Virus record (IMG/VR): IMGVR_UViG_3300042876_000881 | Location: 1-29,806 of that record | Length of the DNA stretch: 29,806 nt | Strand: one strand, 5' to 3' | Source of the DNA: a virus | Shown: in pieces, positions 25,960-29,806 of the stretch | Layout: each line of letters opens with the position of its first letter | Position numbering within the stretch: the stretch's first letter is position 1 | Made by a program: the position numbers and the translations under genes | Notes under the pieces: model-generated | What the model saw: only the letters and a program-made list of their open reading frames with translations | Told to the model about the DNA's origin: nothing | Databases searched by the model: none

Positions 25960-27521
25960 CCGGCAGAACTCACCCCCCACGCTCCGGGTCTACGAGATTC
26001 GATCAACTCTACCGCAGTGTCGAGCCATGCCCAACCCGCAGCCCATGACATGATGCAGTCGTCTGTCTCGTTCATGCCCTCACGCCTGGTCGCAGAAAAT
26101 CTTTGCATCTCTCGAATGCCGTGCCAATCGTCAGGATAAATTACTTCATCCTGCTCCAACGCCAGCGCGATCCGGTCGGTGTTCACTTTCTTGCTCGATG
26201 CCGTTGTCTTAACTAGCTCGATGCGCCAATCAGGGCGATCGCTCATCAAGTTCTCAGCTATTGTCGTACCGCCGCTATTGGATTCGATCGCAACCAAGAC
26301 AGGTGCGTATCTATCTCCCAATTCCCTCACTCGCCCCCGACTGTAGGCAGTAGAGCGATCGCTTTCCCGGTACTGGGCAACGAGTGAGTAGGGGATAGAG
26401 GTGATGTCCCAGACCTGAGCAACGAACGGGTCAGACCCTCCGAAGTTCGGATCAATGCAGAGCAGATAGAAGTGATTTGCTCTCGGTTCTTGCCAGCTCC
26501 CAACTTTGTTACGGGCGATCGCTTCCAAGTTAAACAACGAGCCACCGTCTTTGGGTAGCCCCAAGTTATGCTCCCGCTCTGCCTCTGCCTGGGTGATCTT
26601 CTTTTTGATCCGTTTCTCTTCGACGTAGTTGGGATTGCTCCCATATATCGGATGTGCCTTGTGTCCGATGATGACTTTGACCCAGCCGCCATCATCCTCC
26701 CAGGCACAGAAGCCGGGGATAGGTGCGATGTCTACTCTGGTGCGGTTGAAAAATTCGCCTGATCGGGCAACTTGCAGCATCTGCTCAATATCGATATCGG
26801 ACGGGTTGCCGTCTTCGCCTCGCTCCCAGTACCAACAGTTCCTCCCCTCTGGTGGGATTGTCGAGACGATGAATGTCCTGGCATCCTCTCCGACCATCTC
26901 TTGAGAGGGTGTTGACGCGGCGTACATCTCATCAATGATCGGAATGAATCCGCTCTCGTCAAAGAACAAATCCCAGACAGACTCAAGACCGCGAGTAGCG
27001 TTAGAGGTCGAAGGTCTAAAGTTCAGTTCGCCACCCCCGATCGCTTTCCTCACCCCAATGTTGTCAATCTCCCACGCGAAATCTGGGATCTGCGACGGCA
27101 TCCGCTCGATCCGCTTGCTGACCTTATGGGCGTCTTTTTCGGTGATTGAAAACACTGCCCCGGCATAGGCAGGGTTGCCCGTTGAGCGGTAGAGCATCCA
27201 GCAGATTAGCAACTCGGTTAGTCCTAGCTGCCTGTCCTTGCAGACCCACATCCCCGGATACTCGAAGGCAAGACGAGCGATCGCCAACTGATAGGCGAAC
27301 AGCGGATCGAACCGGATCAACCTGGTTCCGGATCTGACAACGCACTGCGAGGCAAACTCGACAAATCCCTCGATCGTGAACGTAGGGGCGATCGCAACAG
27401 TGCTAAGATTTTCGGCTCTAATTTCGAGCAGCCGCTTCTCTGCGATCCTCGACAGTTGCGATCGCGTGGAGGACGGTAATGAAAAGCTCTTCCGGTAGGA
27501 TGCTTTCAAGCTGTCTAACAA
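25947..27521 (-). CDS. terL: Terminase large subunit (524 aa, start uncertain)
   Basis: The packaging motor. The ATPase half has the adenine-binding Q-like segment FDPLFAYQ (71-78), a classic phage-type Walker A variant CKDRQLGLT (94-102), Walker B WDLFFDES (183-190) and the coupling motif IVSTIPPEG (218-226). The nuclease half has the acidic residues D357 (CIDPNFGGSD), E413 (VAIESNS) and D487/D488 (NETDDC). Numbering is from TTG 27521. This start has no good ribosome site and overlaps the small terminase by 104 bases, but no ATG or GTG lies between it and the first conserved residues. It would cut and pump DNA into the head through the portal. Confidence 0.9.
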   Translation of the reverse strand: MLDSLKASYRKSFSLPSSTRSQLSRIAEKRLLEIRAENLSTVAIAPTFTIEGFVEFASQCVVRSGTRLIRFDPLFAYQLAIARLAFEYPGMWVCKDRQLGLTELLICWMLYRSTGNPAYAGAVFSITEKDAHKVSKRIERMPSQIPDFAWEIDNIGVRKAIGGGELNFRPSTSNATRGLESVWDLFFDESGFIPIIDEMYAASTPSQEMVGEDARTFIVSTIPPEGRNCWYWERGEDGNPSDIDIEQMLQVARSGEFFNRTRVDIAPIPGFCAWEDDGGWVKVIIGHKAHPIYGSNPNYVEEKRIKKKITQAEAEREHNLGLPKDGGSLFNLEAIARNKVGSWQEPRANHFYLLCIDPNFGGSDPFVAQVWDITSIPYSLVAQYRESDRSTAYSRGRVRELGDRYAPVLVAIESNSGGTTIAENLMSDRPDWRIELVKTTASSKKVNTDRIALALEQDEVIYPDDWHGIREMQRFSATRREGMNETDDCIMSWAAGWAWLDTAVELIESRRPGAWGVSSAGWSH

Positions 27522-27942
27522 ACCCTTCCAGCTCCGACTCGACTTGTTGTTTTACCTGGATTTGCACCGGGGCATCCAAGCCCAGCAACTTACACCGACG
27601 ATCAATAATGCCCAGTGCTGCATGAATTGCTTTAACGTCGCCTGACTGCACCTGACGGGCGATCGCCATCTGTAAGCTATCTAACCTCTCCAGCTCCAGC
27701 GCTCGATACTCCTCAGCATCCAGACGGGTCGATTCGTTCAGCTCTTTCAGGCAGGCTTTGATATCTGTGTGCGCCTGAGACTGAGTGTAGCTAGGGAAAA
27801 GAGGATTGCCGTCTTTGTCTTTTTTGTTCGAGATGGCAGAAGCGATCGCCCTGTATGACGCCCCCGACTTTCTTAATGCTAAAGCTTCTTGCCTCCGCTC
27901 TCGAACGATCAACTGCTTGGCGCTAGCCTTGCCGCCTGCCAT
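27418..27942 (-). CDS. terS: Terminase small subunit (174 aa)
   Basis: ATG 27942 has GAGGACGT upstream. The N-terminus is a helix-turn-helix-like segment (RRQEALALRKSGASYRAIAS), the middle is helical, and residues about 100-125 (SGDVKAIHAALGIIDRRCKL) match the motif seen in many small terminases (GDxxAIxxxLxIxxRRxxLLGLD). The C-terminus is a coiled coil that forms the ring and binds the large subunit. It recognises the packaging site on the genome, perhaps near its own gene. It is transcribed from the 27943-28085 region and overlaps the large subunit gene. Confidence 0.82.
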   Translation of the reverse strand: MAGGKASAKQLIVRERRQEALALRKSGASYRAIASAISNKKDKDGNPLFPSYTQSQAHTDIKACLKELNESTRLDAEEYRALELERLDSLQMAIARQVQSGDVKAIHAALGIIDRRCKLLGLDAPVQIQVKQQVESELEGFVRQLESILPEELFITVLHAIATVEDRREAAARN

Positions 27943-27964
27943 ACGTCCTCAAAGGTAAAAGTTA

Positions 27965-28060
27965 GTGTGCCAATAAATACCAAGTATAGCTGTGTGCCGC
28001 TTTTGTGTGCCGCTTATTTCGCTGAAACCCTTGTGGGGAGAGGCTTTGAGCGAATATAAT
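27965..28060. promoter_or_regulatory. Divergent promoter region between terS and second ParB gene
   Basis: On the plus strand TATAAT (28055-28060) with TTGTGG (28031-28036), 18 bp apart, precedes the ParB-like gene; it overlaps the possible ATG 28059, which is therefore rejected as the start. On the minus strand TATACT (27988-27983) is a -10 for terS. TGTGTGCCGCTT is repeated at 27991-28002 and 28004-28015 (13-bp period) and GTGTGCC again at 27965-27971. Confidence 0.6.
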
Positions 28061-28085
28061 GGTAACAACCACACAGGAGAGCGCA

Positions 28086-28937
28086 ATGACCGCAACCCTA
28101 ATTCAAGACATTCCTCTTAATAGAATCTTCCCAAATCCAGATCAGCCACGCAAGGCTTTTGACTCAGAGCATATCAGCAACCTGGCTGAGTCAATCAAAA
28201 CCAACGGTTTACTTCAGCCGATCGTGGTTGTCCCCCGGTTCGGCAAGTACATGATCGTATCTGGCGAATGCAGATATAGAGCGCACTGCAAGATCGGCGC
28301 GGCGTCCATCCAGGCAATCATCAGAGCAGATATCAACTCAGCAGGAAAGCAGGCTATTCAGATCAGCGCAATCATTGAGAACGTGATCCGAAAAGATATG
28401 ACCCCGATGGAAGAGGCTAGAGCATACAGCAGCCTGCTTGCGTCGATACCCATTGAGGAGCTAGCTCGATCCATCGGCGTCGCCAAGTTTCGGATCGCTT
28501 GGAGGGTCAAGCTTCTCGACATGATTCCAGCCGCTCAAAACGCATTCGATAATGGTGAGCTGAGCATGACTCAGGCGAGGACATTGGGCGAGATGCCGGA
28601 AGGCTTGCAAGAGAAACTGTTTGCCATGATCCAGGCTGGCAGATGCAATACGGACGCAAAGCTTAAGGCAGCTAAAGCCGTCCTCATGTCTCCAGTGATG
28701 TCCCAGTCATCGCTGGACATTCAGACGGTTGATGACAGCAAGGCGATCGCAATGAAGCGGAAGTTAGAAGCGATCGCCGCAGAGTTGGCAGATCTGACCG
28801 TGAACTACAAAGATGATCCATCGACAATGTCCGGGCATCTGATGAGCCAAAACCAGGCAACGCTGGACAACATGATCAGAACGGCTCAGATGCTGCAAAA
28901 AGAGCTTTACTCGCAGCAGTTCAAAGCCTGCGTATAG
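28086..28937 (+). CDS. Second ParB-like DNA-binding protein (283 aa)
   Basis: ATG 28086 has AGGAG six bases upstream; the in-frame ATG at 28059 lies in the -10 element. It has the ParB-domain layout: LNRIFPNPDQPRKAFDSEHI, a box GECRYRAH (GERR becomes GECR), and ENVIRKDMTPMEEA, then a helix-turn-helix (LARSIGVAKFRIAWRVK) and an alanine-rich C-terminus. The arginine of the CTP-binding box is replaced by cysteine. Many phages encode such proteins as replication, transcription or nuclease-like factors and not for partition. It is distinct from the other ParB of this window and has no ParA next to it. Confidence 0.82.
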   Translation: MTATLIQDIPLNRIFPNPDQPRKAFDSEHISNLAESIKTNGLLQPIVVVPRFGKYMIVSGECRYRAHCKIGAASIQAIIRADINSAGKQAIQISAIIENVIRKDMTPMEEARAYSSLLASIPIEELARSIGVAKFRIAWRVKLLDMIPAAQNAFDNGELSMTQARTLGEMPEGLQEKLFAMIQAGRCNTDAKLKAAKAVLMSPVMSQSSLDIQTVDDSKAIAMKRKLEAIAAELADLTVNYKDDPSTMSGHLMSQNQATLDNMIRTAQMLQKELYSQQFKACV

Positions 28938-28942
28938 AAGGC

Positions 28943-28983
28943 GTCCCGACTAACTCTAGTTACCACACAGGAGAAGTCGGGAC
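28943..28983 (+). promoter_or_regulatory. Hairpin with embedded ribosome-site motif
   Basis: GTCCCGACT (28943-28951) and AGTCGGGAC (28975-28983) form a 9-bp stem. The loop carries ACCACACAGGAGA (28962-28974), the same 13-mer that precedes both flanking start codons (28068-28080 and 28998-29010), but no start codon follows this middle copy. Confidence 0.7.
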
Positions 28984-29018
28984 AGTAAACATTTTAAACC
29001 ACACAGGAGAATCAAGTC

Positions 29019-29806
29019 ATGAACGAAACAGGAATCATCTGGACTGAGGCAACGTGGAACCCCTGGTCAGGCTGTAAGAAGATCAGCCCAGGATGCAAAC
29101 ATTGCTACGCTTACACGCTGGCAGAGAACAAGCGCGGAACCGCTGCATTCCCTAACGGCTTCGATATTACCTTCCGTCCACACAAGTACAAAGAGCCTAC
29201 CAAGCTAAAGCAGGGCGCTCTGATCTTCGTCAATTCGATGTCAGACTTTGCCCTCAAGGATGAGGAGTTTGGCTTGGAACCAGGAACGATGGACAGCTAT
29301 CGCGATCGCATGTTGGACGTCATCGAATCAACTCCTCAGCACGAATACCAAGTGCTGACCAAACGACCAGAGGAGATGCTTCGATATTCCAAACGCCGCA
29401 AATTGCCGCCCAACTTCTGGGCAGGGGTGAGCCTAGATGTTCAGGCAAAGTCCGATCGCCTGGATATCCTCAGAGAGATTGACGCAGAAATCCGGTTCGT
29501 GTCTGCGGAGCCGATCTTGTCTCATCTGCATGACCTCGACCTGTCCGGCATTCATTGGTTGATCGGCGGCGGCGAATCGGGTCAGCACCTAATGAAGCCA
29601 GAGGTCAGAGCTAAGCGCTCAATGGCTGACTACGATCCGAAGGCTCGCAAATGGACACCGAGAGGCGATCGCTATCATTGGGCGCAAGACTTGCGCGATC
29701 AGTGCGTCGAGCAGGATGTCAAATTCTTCTGGAAACAGTGGGGAGGCTTTAAACCAACATCCGCAGGCAGAGAGATCGACGGGCGCACCTGGGACGAATT
29801 CCCAAG
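29019..29806 (+). CDS. DUF5131 (phage Gp37/Gp68) family protein, 3' end outside window
   Basis: ATG 29019 is preceded by the third ACCACACAGGAGA copy. The 262 complete codons carry the DUF5131 signature: WNPWSGCKKISPGCKHCYA (cysteines 19, 26 and 29), then RPHKYKEP, VNSMSDFALKDE and further on IGGGESG and FFWKQWGG. The three cysteines at CxxxxxxCxxC are like those of radical-SAM-type proteins, so an iron-sulphur cofactor and a role in nucleotide or nucleic-acid modification are possible. The function of this family in phages is not established, and the call is based on the motif pattern. It follows the second ParB-like gene by about 80 bases. The C-terminus is cut by the window edge. Confidence 0.85.
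   Translation, partial: MNETGIIWTEATWNPWSGCKKISPGCKHCYAYTLAENKRGTAAFPNGFDITFRPHKYKEPTKLKQGALIFVNSMSDFALKDEEFGLEPGTMDSYRDRMLDVIESTPQHEYQVLTKRPEEMLRYSKRRKLPPNFWAGVSLDVQAKSDRLDILREIDAEIRFVSAEPILSHLHDLDLSGIHWLIGGGESGQHLMKPEVRAKRSMADYDPKARKWTPRGDRYHWAQDLRDQCVEQDVKFFWKQWGGFKPTSAGREIDGRTWDEFP

Noticed and set aside
28059-28085. ATG 28059 as start of the second ParB-like gene
   Set aside because: It lies within TATAAT of the promoter; ATG 28086 has a good ribosome site.

Overview
The window looks like a stretch of a temperate or plasmid-like phage genome, or a prophage, from a cyanobacterium. The host signal is the octamer GCGATCGC (HIP1), which I count by eye at about 120 copies in 29.8 kb, in coding and non-coding DNA across every module. 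The phage signal is a recognisable packaging and head/tail gene set: large and small terminase, a DUF4055-type portal, a minor head protein, and a tightly coupled run of small head-tail or tail genes. No integrase, no major capsid gene and no rRNA are visible here. ParA, two ParB-like proteins and iteron-like repeats make an extrachromosomal (phage-plasmid) lifestyle a reasonable inference, not a demonstrated fact.

Layout. 1-4052 (minus): eleven coupled small genes, probably head-tail connector and tail genes, running off the left edge. 4117-4770 (minus): a secreted FxLYD-like protein. 4938-6532 (minus): a three-gene regulatory operon (ribbon-helix-helix protein, Bro/Rha-like regulator, small protein) with its own promoter, operator repeats and a bidirectional terminator. 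6805-9129 (plus): small early-type genes separated by hairpins, a Rad52-like annealing protein, a zinc ribbon and a DUF7694 protein, closed by a terminator. 9181-12486 (plus): portal, two small unknown genes, a long palindrome, a tRNA-like sequence (minus strand), and a small gene coupled to a minor head protein.

12689-17888 (minus): an operon of nine genes rich in membrane and coiled-coil proteins around a membrane-anchored FtsK/VirD4-like ATPase and an HNH-like protein whose zinc finger is split by membrane helices. This is the part most like an undescribed system. 17889-18061: a divergent control region with two sets of 11-12 bp phased repeats. 18062-21353 (plus): unknown protein, ParA, two AT-rich small genes, a zinc-finger protein, ParB and an unknown protein.

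21336-23099 (minus): a stand-alone EAL-domain protein, an unknown protein and a membrane protein. 23100-23228: divergent control region with a 21-bp tandem repeat. 23229-25255 (plus): six small unknown genes, four of them preceded by copies of one hairpin element. 25249-27942 (minus): small terminase, large terminase, and a sigma-70-family factor with a shortened region 4. 28086-29806 (plus): a second ParB-like protein and a DUF5131 (Gp37/Gp68) protein cut by the right edge.

How the parts may work together (inference): the regulatory operon and the phage sigma factor would control gene expression; the Rad52-like protein would handle DNA ends; the terminases, portal and head/tail genes build and fill the particle; ParA/ParB and the iterons would maintain the element between infections; and the membrane ATPase operon could move or process DNA at the membrane.
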